Source: Pseudomonas sp. UBA4617 (GTDB lineage Bacteria; Pseudomonadota; Gammaproteobacteria; Pseudomonadales; Pseudomonadaceae). From it: a stretch of 64,000 bases of DNA. A model generated the notes under the pieces. It saw only the letters and a program-made list of their open reading frames with translations. It had not been told where the DNA came from and ran no database searches. The stretch is from contig NZ_DGIR01000021.1 of assembly GCF_002386445.1 (NCBI RefSeq), positions 124,001 to 188,000 on the forward strand. The letters run 5' to 3'. The position numbers and the translations under genes are program-made. Of the stretch, positions 33,254-44,327 are shown piece after piece. Position 1 is the stretch's first letter; each line of letters opens with the position of its first letter.

Positions 33254-34686
33254 CCTGGCTGCGCAGTGACCTGCGCATCGACGACAACACCGCACTCAGT
33301 GCCGCCACTGAACGTGGCCCGACCATCGCCCTGTGGCTGGTCAGCCCCGGGCAGTGGCGAGCCCACGACGACGCCGCCTGCAAGGTCGATTTCTGGCTGC
33401 GTAACCTGCGTGACCTGAGGCAGTCGCTGGCGCGGCTGAACATCCCCTTGCTGATCCGCACGATCGACACCTGGGACCAGGCGCCACAGGCCGTGCTCGA
33501 GGTATGCCGCCAGCATCGGGTGCACAGCGTGCACTGGAACGAAGAATACGGCCTCAACGAGCAGCGCCGCGACGACGCCACCCGCGCGCTGCTGGAACGA
33601 TCAGGCATCCATGCCAACAGCCATCTCGACCAGTTGTTTTTTCGTCCCGGCACCATCCTCACCCGCAGTGGCGACTACTTCCAGGTTTTCAGCCAGTTCA
33701 AGAAGAGCTGCCTGGAGCACCTGCACCGCGGCCTGCCGGCCCTGGCCCGGCGGGTGCAGCGCCAGGCACCGCTACAGGTTGCCAGCGACCCCATACCCGA
33801 GCAGCTGGATGGCTTCGAAAAGCCGGGCCGCGCCCTGCGCGAACACTGGCCGGCCGGTGAGGCCGAGGCACAGGCGCGGCTGGCCCGCTTTGTTGACGAA
33901 ACCATCGACGATTACCAGCAACTGCGCGACCTGCCCGCCAAGCCCGGCACCAGCCAGCTTTCCCCTTACCTGGCCGCTGGAGTGATCTCGCCGCGCCAAT
34001 GCCTGCACGCTGCCCTGGCCAGCAACCGGGGCGAATTCGACACTGGCAGCAGCGGCGTGCAGACCTGGATCAACGAACTGCTCTGGCGCGAATTCTACAA
34101 ACACATCCTGACCGGTTATCCACAGGTCTCGCGCCACCGTGCCTTCCGCGCCCAGACTGAGGCCTTGCCCTGGCGCGACGCGCCGGCCGATCTCGAAGCC
34201 TGGGCACAGGGACGCACCGGCTACCCGATCATCGACGCCGCGATGCGCCAGTTGCTGCACACCGGGTGGATGCACAACCGCCTGCGCATGATCGTGGCCA
34301 TGTTCCTCAGCAAGAACCTGTTGATCGACTGGCGCAAGGGCGAACGGCACTTCATGCGTCACCTGATCGATGGCGACCTCGCCGCCAACAACGGCGGTTG
34401 GCAGTGGAGCGCGTCCACCGGCACCGACGCCGTACCCTATTTCCGCCTGTTCAACCCGGTTTCGCAGTCGCAGCGTTTCGACCCTGAGGGGCGCTTCATT
34501 CGCCACTGGTTGCCGGAGTTGCAGGGCCTGGGTGAAAAATCCATTCATTTACCCGTGAAGAATGCCGATCTTTTTGCTAAACATTCGTATCACAGTCCGA
34601 TTGTCGATCTCGACAGTAGTCGCCAGCGTGTACTGGAAGCATTCAGAAGCCTCCCACACCGGCAGGATCAGAGGGCAGTATCGTGA
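33244..34686 (+). CDS. phrB: class I CPD deoxyribodipyrimidine photolyase
   Basis: Protein of 480 aa. The N-terminal antenna domain begins LTWLRSDLRIDDNTALS. The FAD domain has TGYPIIDAAMRQLLHTGW and MHNRLRMIVAMFLSKNLL, and the C-terminal LAANNGGWQWSASTG carries conserved tryptophans of the electron-transfer chain. It uses blue light to split cyclobutane pyrimidine dimers. The gene overlaps the pplR-type regulator by 10 nt and its stop overlaps the SDR start (GTGA), so all four genes form one transcript. Confidence 0.95.
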   Translation: MHLTWLRSDLRIDDNTALSAATERGPTIALWLVSPGQWRAHDDAACKVDFWLRNLRDLRQSLARLNIPLLIRTIDTWDQAPQAVLEVCRQHRVHSVHWNEEYGLNEQRRDDATRALLERSGIHANSHLDQLFFRPGTILTRSGDYFQVFSQFKKSCLEHLHRGLPALARRVQRQAPLQVASDPIPEQLDGFEKPGRALREHWPAGEAEAQARLARFVDETIDDYQQLRDLPAKPGTSQLSPYLAAGVISPRQCLHAALASNRGEFDTGSSGVQTWINELLWREFYKHILTGYPQVSRHRAFRAQTEALPWRDAPADLEAWAQGRTGYPIIDAAMRQLLHTGWMHNRLRMIVAMFLSKNLLIDWRKGERHFMRHLIDGDLAANNGGWQWSASTGTDAVPYFRLFNPVSQSQRFDPEGRFIRHWLPELQGLGEKSIHLPVKNADLFAKHSYHSPIVDLDSSRQRVLEAFRSLPHRQDQRAVS

Positions 34687-35387
34687 ACAACGCGCGTCGT
34701 ATCTGGGTAACGGGTGCCGACAATGGACTAGGGTTGGCGTTAGTGGAAAGCTTGCTTGGTCAAGGACACCGGGTAGCGGCAAGCGGCAAGCATGGCGAGG
34801 TACTGGATGCCCTGGCGGCACGCTATGGACACCGACTGCTGCGTCTGCCCTGGCAGTTGCATGAAGAACAGCAGGCGGCGCAGGCCGGCGAGATGCTTTG
34901 CCATGCCTGGTGCGCGCTGGATGGCCTGATCCTCAATGCGGGGACCTGCGACTACCTGCCGGCTGACGTGGCCGACAGCCAGCTGTTCGAAGCGATCGTC
35001 ACCAGCAACCAGTTGGCCGGCGAACATTGCCTGGCCCAGGCCTTGCCCTTGCTGGCCAACGGCGACTCCCCGCAGGTAATGGCGGTTTTCAATCGTTATT
35101 CTGCGCTGCAGTTGTATGCGCCGACGCAGCCGAGCGCAGGCTGGAACAACATGCCGAAGTGGCTGCGCGAGCGGCGCCAGGCGTTGCAGGCTCAGGGGGT
35201 CGCGCTGACCGTGGTGGGCCCACAGTCGCTCAAGGCACCCGTGATCTCGGCGCAGGCAATACCGGAGGCCTGGACACCGCAGAGCGCGGCAGAAGAGCTG
35301 TTACGGCGGTGGCCGCAGAATGCACCGGAGCTGGTGCTGGAAGCTCTGGACCCGGCCAGCCTGTGGCCGCTGCCTACAAGACGATGA
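34683..35387 (+). CDS. atypical short-chain dehydrogenase-like protein
   Basis: Protein of 234 aa starting at GTG 34683, which overlaps the phrB stop; AGAGGG precedes it. The N-terminus has the nucleotide motif VTGADNGLGLALVESLL and the NAG block LILNAGTCDYLP, both SDR features. The usual catalytic YxxxK is absent: the expected place reads NRYSALQLYAPTQPSAGWNN, with no Lys four residues after a Tyr. It may bind NAD(P) without classical catalysis. Last gene of the light-linked operon. Function unknown. Confidence 0.82.
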   Translation: MNNARRIWVTGADNGLGLALVESLLGQGHRVAASGKHGEVLDALAARYGHRLLRLPWQLHEEQQAAQAGEMLCHAWCALDGLILNAGTCDYLPADVADSQLFEAIVTSNQLAGEHCLAQALPLLANGDSPQVMAVFNRYSALQLYAPTQPSAGWNNMPKWLRERRQALQAQGVALTVVGPQSLKAPVISAQAIPEAWTPQSAAEELLRRWPQNAPELVLEALDPASLWPLPTRR

Positions 35388-35428
35388 ATCTGCATGCGGG
35401 CAGCGGCCACAGGGCCGCTATCGCTGAC

Positions 35429-35947
35429 TCACAGCGCCATGCGGTAATGCAGGCTGTAGCTTTCCACACCGTCGTTCGGTTGTTTGATGCCGGCGTTGGA
35501 ATAGTGGATCGCCCGCACTCCGATCTCATGCCCACCGGCAAAACGCAAACCAAAGCCGATACGGTCTTCGAACTGGAACGACGAGCCTAGCTGGTTGTCT
35601 TCCAGCTCGGTGCTGGAGAACGCCGCCACGCCGATCCCCGCCTCGATGTAGGGCTTCACCGAGTCACCGGCAAACTCATAGACGAATACCGGCGCGAACG
35701 AGAGGCTGTGGTTACTGGCGGTCTCGTCACCGTCCCAATAGCTGTAGGCCCCATCCCAGTACCCGGTCAGGCGACCGACACTGGTTTGCCACCAGCTCGC
35801 CTCCCAGTTCGATTGCAGCCCCAGCCGGTAGACCATGGTCGAGTCGCCGGTCTGCCCCACCGAAAACGAAACGTCGGCGGCCTGCGCCGATAGTGCTTGC
35901 CCCAAGGTCACGACGGCAGCCGCCGCCAAGCACAGCAGTTTCTTCAT
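35429..35947 (-). CDS. pagL: lipid A 3-O-deacylase
   Basis: Protein of 172 aa with a signal peptide ending AQAA (about residue 24) and an eight-strand barrel pattern. The catalytic residues are visible at the spacing known for P. aeruginosa PagL: His148 and Ser150 in HYSNAGI, and Glu162 twelve residues later. It removes the 3-O-linked acyl chain from lipid A in the outer membrane. The start at 35947 is chosen for a canonical signal peptide; an ATG nine bases upstream (35956) has an equally good ribosome site. Transcribed alone. Confidence 0.9.
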   Translation of the reverse strand: MKKLLCLAAAAVVTLGQALSAQAADVSFSVGQTGDSTMVYRLGLQSNWEASWWQTSVGRLTGYWDGAYSYWDGDETASNHSLSFAPVFVYEFAGDSVKPYIEAGIGVAAFSSTELEDNQLGSSFQFEDRIGFGLRFAGGHEIGVRAIHYSNAGIKQPNDGVESYSLHYRMAL

Positions 35948-36052
35948 GAGAAACATCCTTCTTCCTGATGCTGTTGTTAGTGTCCGCCTCATTTCAGGCA
36001 AACGGTAGAAAGCGGCATTGGTACGATAGTTCAGCTCGATTTCACGTTTTTT

Positions 36053-36850
36053 TCACAACGCAAAGCTTTGCACACTGTCGGGCTTATGCCACAGCAAAGG
36101 TAGGATTTTTCTCATCAACTGCGGATCAGCGCTGGTCCAGAAGCGGGTGGCGCCGGCTGGCCCTTCGGCTAGCAAGTCATGGGCGCCCAACAAGCGCTGC
36201 AGTTGACGGGCGACCGCGGCGCCAGTGTCGATGATCGCCACGTCAGCTGGTACCAGGTCGGCCAGCAGGGGGCGCAGGAAGGGATAATGGGTGCAGCCGA
36301 GGATCAGGGTATCGCAGCCCGCCGCCAGCAAAGGCTGCACGTAGCCTTGCAACAACTGGCGCAATGCCGGGCTGGCCAGGTCGCCTGCTTCGATCCGCTC
36401 TACCAGCCCGGGGCAAGGCTGCGTCACGACCTGAACGTCGCTGGCAAAACGGTCGAGCAAGGCGGCGAACTTGGCACTCTGCAGGGTACCGGTGGTCGCC
36501 AGCACACCGACCACCCCCGAGCGCGTGGCAGCCGCAGCGGGCTTCACCGCCGGCTCCATGCCAACCAGCGGCCATGTCGGGTAAAGTTCGCGCAAATCGG
36601 CCACCGCCGCCACCGTCGCCGTGTTGCAAGCCAGTACCATGGCCTTGGCGCCTTGTTCATGAAAGAACCCGGCAATTCGCCGGCAGCGCTCGCGGATGTA
36701 GTCCGGGGTCTTTTCGCCATACGGCACGTGACCGCAATCGGCCACGTACAGTAGCGTCTCGCCAGGCAGCAGGCGCTGGATCTCGGCGAGCACCGACAAG
36801 CCACCGACCCCCGAATCCATCACGCCGATCGGCGCCGAGCGCTCAGCCAT
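36053..36850 (-). CDS. murI: glutamate racemase
   Basis: Protein of 265 aa. The two catalytic cysteines are Cys75 in VLACNTAT and Cys186 in LGCTHYPF, and the N-terminal IGVMDSGVGGLSV block binds glutamate. It converts L- to D-glutamate for peptidoglycan synthesis. The start overlaps the end of moeB by 8 nt. Last gene of the hemA-prfA-prmC-moeB-murI operon; no hairpin terminator with T-run is obvious after it. Confidence 0.94.
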   Translation of the reverse strand: MAERSAPIGVMDSGVGGLSVLAEIQRLLPGETLLYVADCGHVPYGEKTPDYIRERCRRIAGFFHEQGAKAMVLACNTATVAAVADLRELYPTWPLVGMEPAVKPAAAATRSGVVGVLATTGTLQSAKFAALLDRFASDVQVVTQPCPGLVERIEAGDLASPALRQLLQGYVQPLLAAGCDTLILGCTHYPFLRPLLADLVPADVAIIDTGAAVARQLQRLLGAHDLLAEGPAGATRFWTSADPQLMRKILPLLWHKPDSVQSFAL

Positions 36851-37598
36851 CGCGCTTGCCGCACACTGCACAGGCGGGATCACGCTTGACCCGCAATTCA
36901 CGGATACGGGTGCCGAGGGCATCGATCAGCAGCAGGCGCCCGACCAGCGGCTCGCCAAAGCCGGCCAGCAGCTTCATGGCCTCCAACGCTTGCAGGCTGC
37001 CCACCAGGCCAACGAGGGGCCCAATCACGCCGGCTTCGCTGCACGTCAGTTCGGCTTCGCTACCATGGCCGTACAGGCAGTGGTAGCAAGGACTGTAGTC
37101 GCGCCGTGGGTCGAATACGGAAAGCTGCCCTTCCAGGCGGATCGCGGCACCGCTGACCAGCGGCTTGACCGCCGCGACACAGGCGGCATTGACCGCCTCG
37201 CGGGTGCTGAAGTTGTCCGAGCAATCCAGCACCAGGTCGACTGCCGCCACGGCAGCGGCCAGCGAGTCCTCGTCCAGGGCCTGGCGATGGGCGACCAGGC
37301 TGATTTCCGGGTTGATCGCCTGCAAGCGCTGCAGGGCCGAATCGACCTTGCTCATGCCGACGCTGGCATTGTCATGAATCACCTGGCGTTGCAGGTTGGT
37401 CAGGTCGACGGTATCGAAGTCGGCCAGGTGCAGCTCGCCCACACCGGCAGCGGCCAGGTACAAGGCGACCGGCGACCCCAGGCCACCGAGCCCGACGATC
37501 AGCGCCTTGCTCTGCTTGAGGCGCAACTGGCCGTCGATGTCGATCTGGGCCAGCAATACCTGCCGGCTGTAACGCAGCAGTTCCTGATCACTCAGCAT
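36843..37598 (-). CDS. moeB: ThiF/MoeB-type adenylyltransferase
   Basis: Protein of 251 aa of the E1-like ThiF family. The ATP loop is IVGLGGLGSP (about residues 34-43), the catalytic Arg region is DTVDLTNLQRQ, and zinc-binding cysteines occur as CYHCLYG and CAVCGK near the C-terminus. It adenylates the C-terminal Gly-Gly of a sulfur carrier such as MoaD (or ThiS). It overlaps prmC by 7 nt and murI by 8 nt. MoeB rather than ThiF is chosen from the position beside prmC in Pseudomonas. Confidence 0.88.
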   Translation of the reverse strand: MLSDQELLRYSRQVLLAQIDIDGQLRLKQSKALIVGLGGLGSPVALYLAAAGVGELHLADFDTVDLTNLQRQVIHDNASVGMSKVDSALQRLQAINPEISLVAHRQALDEDSLAAAVAAVDLVLDCSDNFSTREAVNAACVAAVKPLVSGAAIRLEGQLSVFDPRRDYSPCYHCLYGHGSEAELTCSEAGVIGPLVGLVGSLQALEAMKLLAGFGEPLVGRLLLIDALGTRIRELRVKRDPACAVCGKRDG

Positions 37599-38421
37599 GG
37601 CAGGCGTCCCAGGGTAATGCGTTCATGGCCGCCCAGGTCAGTGCGACTGGCGACCTCGATGAAGCCTTGTTCAGCCAGCAAGGCGCGGACCGCCGCTGCC
37701 TGATCATAGCCGTGTTCCAGCAACAGCCAGCCGCCTGCGACCAGGTGCGCGGGGGCTTGGGCAGCGATGACACGCAGGTCGTCCAGGCCATCGACGCCGG
37801 CCACCAGTGCGCTGCTGGGCTCGAAGCGGACGTCGCCGGCGACCAGGTGCGGGTCGGCGGCGGCGATGTAGGGCGGGTTGCTGACGATCAGGTCGAAACG
37901 CTCGCCGGCAAGGTTGTCGAACCAGTGGCTGACCCGCACCTGGACATTTGCCAGGCCCAGGCGCTGGCGGTTGCGCTCGGCCAGGGCAGCGGCCTCCTCC
38001 ACCCGGTCGACTGCGGTTACCTGCCAGGCCGGGCGATCGCTGGCCAGGGCCAGGGCAATCGCGCCGGTACCAGTGCCCAGGTCAAGGACCCTGGCCGGCG
38101 TGGCGGGTTGCAGTTCAAGGGCGGTCTCGACCAGCAGCTCGGTATCCGGCCGCGGAATCAGGGTGTGGGGGGCCACCTCCAGGTCGAGCGTCCAGAAGCC
38201 CTGCTGCCCGAGGATGTAGGCGACCGGTTCGCCGTCGCGGCGGCGCTGCAGGTAACTGGCATAGGTCTCGGCATCTTCGCTGCTGACGATCCGCTCGGGC
38301 CAGGTGTGCAGGTAGCTGCGCGACTTGCCGATGGCTGCTGCCAGCAACAGCTCGGCATCCAGCCGCTCGGTGGGCGACTCTGGCAACTGCGCGTTGCGCA
38401 GCAGGCTGGCGATGATGGTCA

Positions 38422-38422
<1 letters not shown>
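37592..38422 (-). CDS. prmC: peptide chain release factor N5-glutamine methyltransferase
   Basis: Protein of 276 aa. SAM motif I is VLDLGTGTGAIALAL (from about residue 112) and the catalytic NPPY is at 182-185. It methylates the Gln of the GGQ motif in release factors. It is coupled to the gene for its substrate, prfA, by a TGATG stop-start overlap at 38420-38424. Confidence 0.95.
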
Positions 38423-39500
<1,078 letters not shown>

Positions 39501-39504
<4 letters not shown>

Positions 39505-40778
39505 TGCGGGGATTTGTCCGTCGAGCCCTCGTTGAGGGCAAAGAGTTCCTGGGCCATGGCCAGCGCATCGAGGCGGCCCTCGGCCGAGAGCCTTTTCAGT
39601 TGCACGCTGGGCGCATGCAGGAGTTTGTTGGTCAGCCCCCGGGCCAGCTGGGCCAGCACATCCTCGGGGTTGCCGCCGTTGGCCAGCAGGCGCAGGGCCT
39701 TTTGCAGTTCTTCGTCGCGCAGGCGCTCGCTTTGCTGGCGGTAGGCCTTGAGCACGTCCACTGCGGCCAGCTCGCGCAGGCGCAGCATGAAATCTTCCGC
39801 CCCGACGGCCACCAGCTCTTCGGCGGCCTGGGCTGCGCCCTGGCGGCTCTTGAGGTTTTCCGCCACCACGTCGTGCAGGTCATCGACAGTGTACAGGTAG
39901 ACATCGTCCAGCTCACCGACTTCGGTTTCGATGTCGCGTGGCACGGCGATGTCGACCATGAAGATCGGTTTGTGCCGGCGCTGCTTCAGCGCGCTTTCTA
40001 CAGCGCCCTTGCCGAGGATCGGCAGCTGGCTGGCGGTGGAGCTGATGACGATGTCGCTGTTGGCCAGCTCCTGGGGGATGTCGGCCAGCAGCACGGCATG
40101 CGCGCCGAACTGTTCGGCGAGGATGCTGGCCCGCTCCAGGGTCCGGTTGGCGACGACGATGCGGCGCACGCCCTGCTCGTGCAGGTGGCGGGCCACCAGG
40201 GTGATGGTTTCACCGGCACCGATCAGCAGCGCCTGGCTGCGGCCCAGGTCGCTGAAGATCTGCTTGGCCAGGCTGACCGCGGCGAACGCCACCGACACCG
40301 GGTTTTCGCCAATGGCGGTGTCGGTACGCACCTGCTTGGCGGCGCTGAAGGTGGCCTGGAACAGGCGCCCGAGCAGCGGGCCGACGGTACCGGCTTCGCG
40401 CGCCACGGCATAGGCGGACTTCATCTGACCGAGGATCTGCGGCTCGCCGAGCACCAGCGAATCCAGGCCCGAGGCCACGCGCATCATGTGCTTCACCGCC
40501 TCGTGTTCTTCGTGCACGTAGGCGCTGGCGCGCAGCTCGTCCAGGCTGAGCCGGTGATAGTCGGCCAGCCATTGCAGCACGGCATCGGCGGACAGCTGGT
40601 CCTGCTCTATGTAGAGCTCGCTACGGTTGCAGGTCGACAGGATTGCCGCTTCGCGGCTGGAGGTCAGCCGGCAGAGCTGCTGCAGGGCGTCTACCAGCTG
40701 CTCTGGGGTAAACGCCACGCGCTCGCGTACGTCTACCGAGGCAGTCTTATGGTTGATACCAAGTGCAAGAAAGGCCAT
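39501..40778 (-). CDS. hemA: glutamyl-tRNA reductase
   Basis: Protein of 425 aa. Catalytic Cys50 lies in AAILSTCNRSELY; the N-terminus MAFLALGINHKTASVDVRE is characteristic, and the NADPH domain has LIGAGETITLVARHL. It reduces glutamyl-tRNA to glutamate semialdehyde, the first committed step of tetrapyrrole synthesis. The start at 40778 fits the family; the longer open frame does not. No strong Shine-Dalgarno is seen. First gene of the operon hemA-prfA-prmC-moeB-murI. Divergent from the TPR lipoprotein gene. Confidence 0.95.
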
Positions 40779-41099
40779 GCAAGGTCGCTGGTTGTGACGG
40801 GAAGCCGATAATTGTCCTCTTTCACAGGTTTCAGGACAACCACCGTTCGCTATTGCGCTCATCGCAGGGGCATGTCGTTGGCGTTGGGGGAACCGGTGGT
40901 GTATACCGATGGAGTTGCGCTGGCGCGGAAATCGAACGCCACCACACCATTCAAGAAATGCACACGGCACAGCCACGCCCGCTCCCGGAACCCTTCCCCC
41001 CCTCAAAGGTCGCAGTTAACCAGCCACGGCACGGGTGGGTTTGCCCCCGCGCTTGTGTCATCATGCTCCGACCGCCGGTGAGTCTTTCTAAAGCCTTTT
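40779..41099. other. intergenic region between divergent hemA and TPR lipoprotein genes
   Basis: This 321-nt gap has no gene and must hold both promoters. I see no clear -10/-35 pair, repeats or structured RNA. The ribosome site of the TPR gene is weak (CTAAAGCC). Confidence 0.4.
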
Positions 41100-42821
41100 A
41101 TGAACAAACCATACGCATTGCTGCTTGCCTTCGCCCTGCTCCAGGGCTGCCAGAGCCTGGCTCCACAAAAGGCCGAGCCTCCCGTTGCCGAGGCTGCCAA
41201 GCGCGAGGCGGAGAAGCCCGTGGTGTATGGCTCGTTCAAGCAGGAAACGCTCTATAGCCTGCTGGTGGCGGAACTGGCCGGGCAACGCAACCGCTTCGAC
41301 ATCGCTCTGGCCAACTACGCCGACCAGGCCGAGAAGACCCAGGACCCGGGCGTCTCCGAACGCGCCTATCGGATTGCCGAATACCTCGGTGCCGACGAGC
41401 CGGCCCTGGACAGCGCGCTGATCTGGGCCAAGAACGCCCCGGAGAATCTCGACGCCCAACGCGCCGCCGCCATCCAGCTGGCACGTGCCGGCCGCTATGA
41501 CGACTCCATGAACTATATGGAGAAGGTGCTGCAAGGCCAGGGGGACACCCACTTCGACTTCCTCGCCCTGTCCGCCGCCGAAACCGACCAGAGCACCCGC
41601 GATGGCCTGATGCAGAGCTTCGACCGCCTGCTGGTCAAATATCCGGACAACAGCCAGCTGGTGTTCGGCAAGGCGTTGCTGCTGAACCAGGACGGCAAGG
41701 CCCAGGAAGCCCTCGACCTGCTCGAAGCGCACCCGGCGCAGAATGGCGAAATCGCCCCGATCCTGTTGCGCTCCCGCTTGCTCCAGGCCTTGAACCGCGG
41801 CCCGGAAGCGCTGCCACTGCTGCGCGGGGCGATCCGCGACAACCCAGATGACAAACGCCTGCGCCTGACCTACGCACGGACCCTGGTCGAACAGGACCGT
41901 ATTGCTGATGCCAAGGGCGAATTCCTCAGCCTGGTCCAGCAATACCCCGACGACGACGAACTGCGCTATTCACTGGCCCTGGTATGTCTGGAAAACAAAG
42001 ACTGGGATGAAGCCGAGGGCTACCTGCAGGAGCTGATCGAGCGCGACAGCAATGTCGACGCCGCGCACCTGAACCTGGGCCGCATCCGCGAGGAACGCCA
42101 CGACCCAGCCGGCGCCCTGCGTGAATACGCCCTGGTCGGCCCCGGCCCCGACTACCTGCCGGCGCAGCTGCGCCAGGCTGACATACTGGTTGCCAACGGC
42201 CGCGGCAGCGAAGCCTCGCGCCTGCTCGCCGAAGCCCGCGAAGCGCAGCCGGACTACGCCATCCAGCTGTACCTGATCGAGTCGGAAAGCTACAGCAACA
42301 ACAACAAGGACGCCCAGGCCAGCCAGGTCCTGCAGCAGGCCATCCAGCGCTACCCGGACGACCTCAACCTGCTGTACACCCGCGCCATGCTGGCGGAAAA
42401 ACGCGACGACCTGCCGCAGATGGAAAAGGATCTGCGCGCGATCATCGCCCGCGAACCGGAAAATGCCATGGCGCTGAATGCCCTGGGCTATACCCTGGCA
42501 GACCGCACCACCCGCTACAGCGAAGCCAAGGCGCTGATCGACAAGGCCCACCAGTTGACCCCGGATGACCCGGCGATACTCGACAGCCTGGGCTGGGTCA
42601 ATTATCGCCTGGGCAACCTGGACGAGGCCGAGTCGTACCTGCGCCGGGCATTCGCCAGCTTCCCCGACCATGAAGTGGCCGCCCACCTGGGCGAAGTGCT
42701 GTGGGCCAACGGCAAGCGCCGCGAAGCCCGCCAGGTCTGGGCCAAGGGCTTCGCCGCCCAGGCCGACAGCCCCATCCTGCGCAAGACCCTCCTGCGCCTG
42801 ACCGGATCCGAGACTCTTTAA
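41100..42821 (+). CDS. tetratricopeptide-repeat lipoprotein
   Basis: Protein of 573 aa. A lipoprotein signal ends LLQGC (Cys17). The remainder is a solenoid of TPRs, with motifs such as LNALGYTLADRT and LDSLGWVNYRLGNLDEAESY in the C-terminal third. Such proteins are assembly scaffolds in the envelope; the partner is unknown. Five bases separate it from lolB, so the two form an operon upstream of ispE, a conserved arrangement in Pseudomonas. Confidence 0.88.
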   Translation: MNKPYALLLAFALLQGCQSLAPQKAEPPVAEAAKREAEKPVVYGSFKQETLYSLLVAELAGQRNRFDIALANYADQAEKTQDPGVSERAYRIAEYLGADEPALDSALIWAKNAPENLDAQRAAAIQLARAGRYDDSMNYMEKVLQGQGDTHFDFLALSAAETDQSTRDGLMQSFDRLLVKYPDNSQLVFGKALLLNQDGKAQEALDLLEAHPAQNGEIAPILLRSRLLQALNRGPEALPLLRGAIRDNPDDKRLRLTYARTLVEQDRIADAKGEFLSLVQQYPDDDELRYSLALVCLENKDWDEAEGYLQELIERDSNVDAAHLNLGRIREERHDPAGALREYALVGPGPDYLPAQLRQADILVANGRGSEASRLLAEAREAQPDYAIQLYLIESESYSNNNKDAQASQVLQQAIQRYPDDLNLLYTRAMLAEKRDDLPQMEKDLRAIIAREPENAMALNALGYTLADRTTRYSEAKALIDKAHQLTPDDPAILDSLGWVNYRLGNLDEAESYLRRAFASFPDHEVAAHLGEVLWANGKRREARQVWAKGFAAQADSPILRKTLLRLTGSETL

Positions 42822-42825
42822 CGCC

Positions 42826-43443
42826 ATGTTCCTGCGCCATTGCATCACCTTCACCCTGATCGCCCTGCTGGCCGGCTGTGCCGGCTTCGGTAGCCGCGAG
42901 GCCCTGGAGGGCCACGGCAACCCGCAGCAGTGGCGCGCCCATAAAGAGCAGTTGAGCAGCCTCGATGGCTGGCAGATCAACGGCAAGGTCGGCATCCGCG
43001 CCCCGCGTGATTCCGGCAGCGGCACGCTGTTCTGGCTGCAACGCCAGGACTACTACGACATCCGCCTGGCCGGCCCGCTGGGCCGTGGCGCCGCACGCCT
43101 GACCGGCCGCCCCGGCGGCGTGGTGCTGGAAGTGGCCAATCAGGGCCGCTACGAGGCCAGCAGTCCCGAGGCCTTGCTGGAAGAGCAACTGGGCTGGCAA
43201 CTGCCGGTCTCGCACCTGGTCTGGTGGGTGCGCGGCCTGCCTGCCCCCGACAGCAAGAGCAAACTGACCCTGGATGGCGACAGCCGCCTGGCCAGCCTTG
43301 ACCAGGACGGCTGGCAGGTGCAGTACCTGAGCTACACCGAACAGAACGGCTACTGGCTGCCCGAACGCCTGAAGCTGCATGGCAAGGACCTCGACGTTAC
43401 CCTGGTGGTCAAGGACTGGCAGCCGCGCCAGCTGGGGCACTGA
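42826..43443 (+). CDS. lolB: outer-membrane lipoprotein receptor LolB
   Basis: Protein of 205 aa with lipobox LLAGC (Cys18). The mature protein has the LolB features GWQINGKVGIRAP and VSHLVWWVRGLPAP, including the exposed hydrophobic loop region. It accepts lipoproteins from periplasmic LolA and inserts them in the outer membrane. It lies between the TPR lipoprotein gene and ispE, three bases before the latter. Confidence 0.94.
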   Translation: MFLRHCITFTLIALLAGCAGFGSREALEGHGNPQQWRAHKEQLSSLDGWQINGKVGIRAPRDSGSGTLFWLQRQDYYDIRLAGPLGRGAARLTGRPGGVVLEVANQGRYEASSPEALLEEQLGWQLPVSHLVWWVRGLPAPDSKSKLTLDGDSRLASLDQDGWQVQYLSYTEQNGYWLPERLKLHGKDLDVTLVVKDWQPRQLGH

Positions 43444-43446
43444 TCC

Positions 43447-44307
43447 ATGCACACGCTGACCCTGCCCGCCCCGGCCAAGCTCAACCTGTGGCTGCATATC
43501 ATCGGCCGCCGCGCTGACGGCTATCACGAACTGGAAACCGTGTTCCAGTTTCTCGACCACGGCGACGAGCTGAGTTTCACCGTGCGAGACGATGGCGTGA
43601 TTCGCCTGCACACCGAAATCGAGGCCGTACCGCACGACAGCAACCTGATCGTGCGTGCCGCACGTATGCTGCAGGCGCAATCCGGCACGACGCTGGGCGC
43701 CGACATCTGGCTGACCAAGGTACTGCCCATGGGCGGTGGCATCGGTGGTGGCAGCTCGGACGCCGCCACCACCCTGCTGGCCCTCGCCCACCTGTGGCAA
43801 CTGGGCTGGGACGAAGACCGCCTGGCCGCCCTGGGCCTGAGCCTGGGTGCCGATGTACCGGTGTTCGTGCGCGGCCACGCGGCCTTCGCTCAAGGCGTGG
43901 GCGAACAACTGACCCCGGTCGACCCGAGCGAGCCGTGGTATGTCGTGCTGGTGCCGCAAGTGTCTGTCAGCACAGCAGAAATTTTTTCACATCCGCAGTT
44001 GACACGTGATTCACTGCCCCTTAAGATGCGCCCCGTTCCCGAGGGAAACAGTCGAAATGACTGCCAACCGGTGGTAGAGCAGAGTTACCCGGAAGTTCGC
44101 AATGCGTTGAATTCTTTGGGCAAATTCACTGAAGCTCGGCTAACCGGAACTGGAAGTTGTGTGTTTGGGGCCTTCCCAAGCAAAGCCGAAGCTGATAAAG
44201 TTCTGGCCCTTCTTTCAGCGACCCAAACAGGGTTTGTGGCGAAAGGAAGCAATATTTCGATGTTGCATCGCAAGCTGCAAAGTCTGATCAAGAAGTCGAG
44301 CGCATAA
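43447..44307 (+). CDS. ispE: 4-diphosphocytidyl-2-C-methyl-D-erythritol kinase
   Basis: Protein of 286 aa of the GHMP kinase family. The N-terminal LPAPAKLNLWLHIIGRRADG block binds substrate, and the ATP loop is PMGGGIGGGSSDAATTLL (about residues 95-112). It phosphorylates CDP-ME in the MEP isoprenoid pathway. The third of the gene after about 43970 is more AT-rich than its neighbours but remains in frame. Followed within 20 nt by tRNA-Gln. Confidence 0.95.
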   Translation: MHTLTLPAPAKLNLWLHIIGRRADGYHELETVFQFLDHGDELSFTVRDDGVIRLHTEIEAVPHDSNLIVRAARMLQAQSGTTLGADIWLTKVLPMGGGIGGGSSDAATTLLALAHLWQLGWDEDRLAALGLSLGADVPVFVRGHAAFAQGVGEQLTPVDPSEPWYVVLVPQVSVSTAEIFSHPQLTRDSLPLKMRPVPEGNSRNDCQPVVEQSYPEVRNALNSLGKFTEARLTGTGSCVFGAFPSKAEADKVLALLSATQTGFVAKGSNISMLHRKLQSLIKKSSA

Positions 44308-44327
44308 GCGTTCGCAGCAACAGATAC

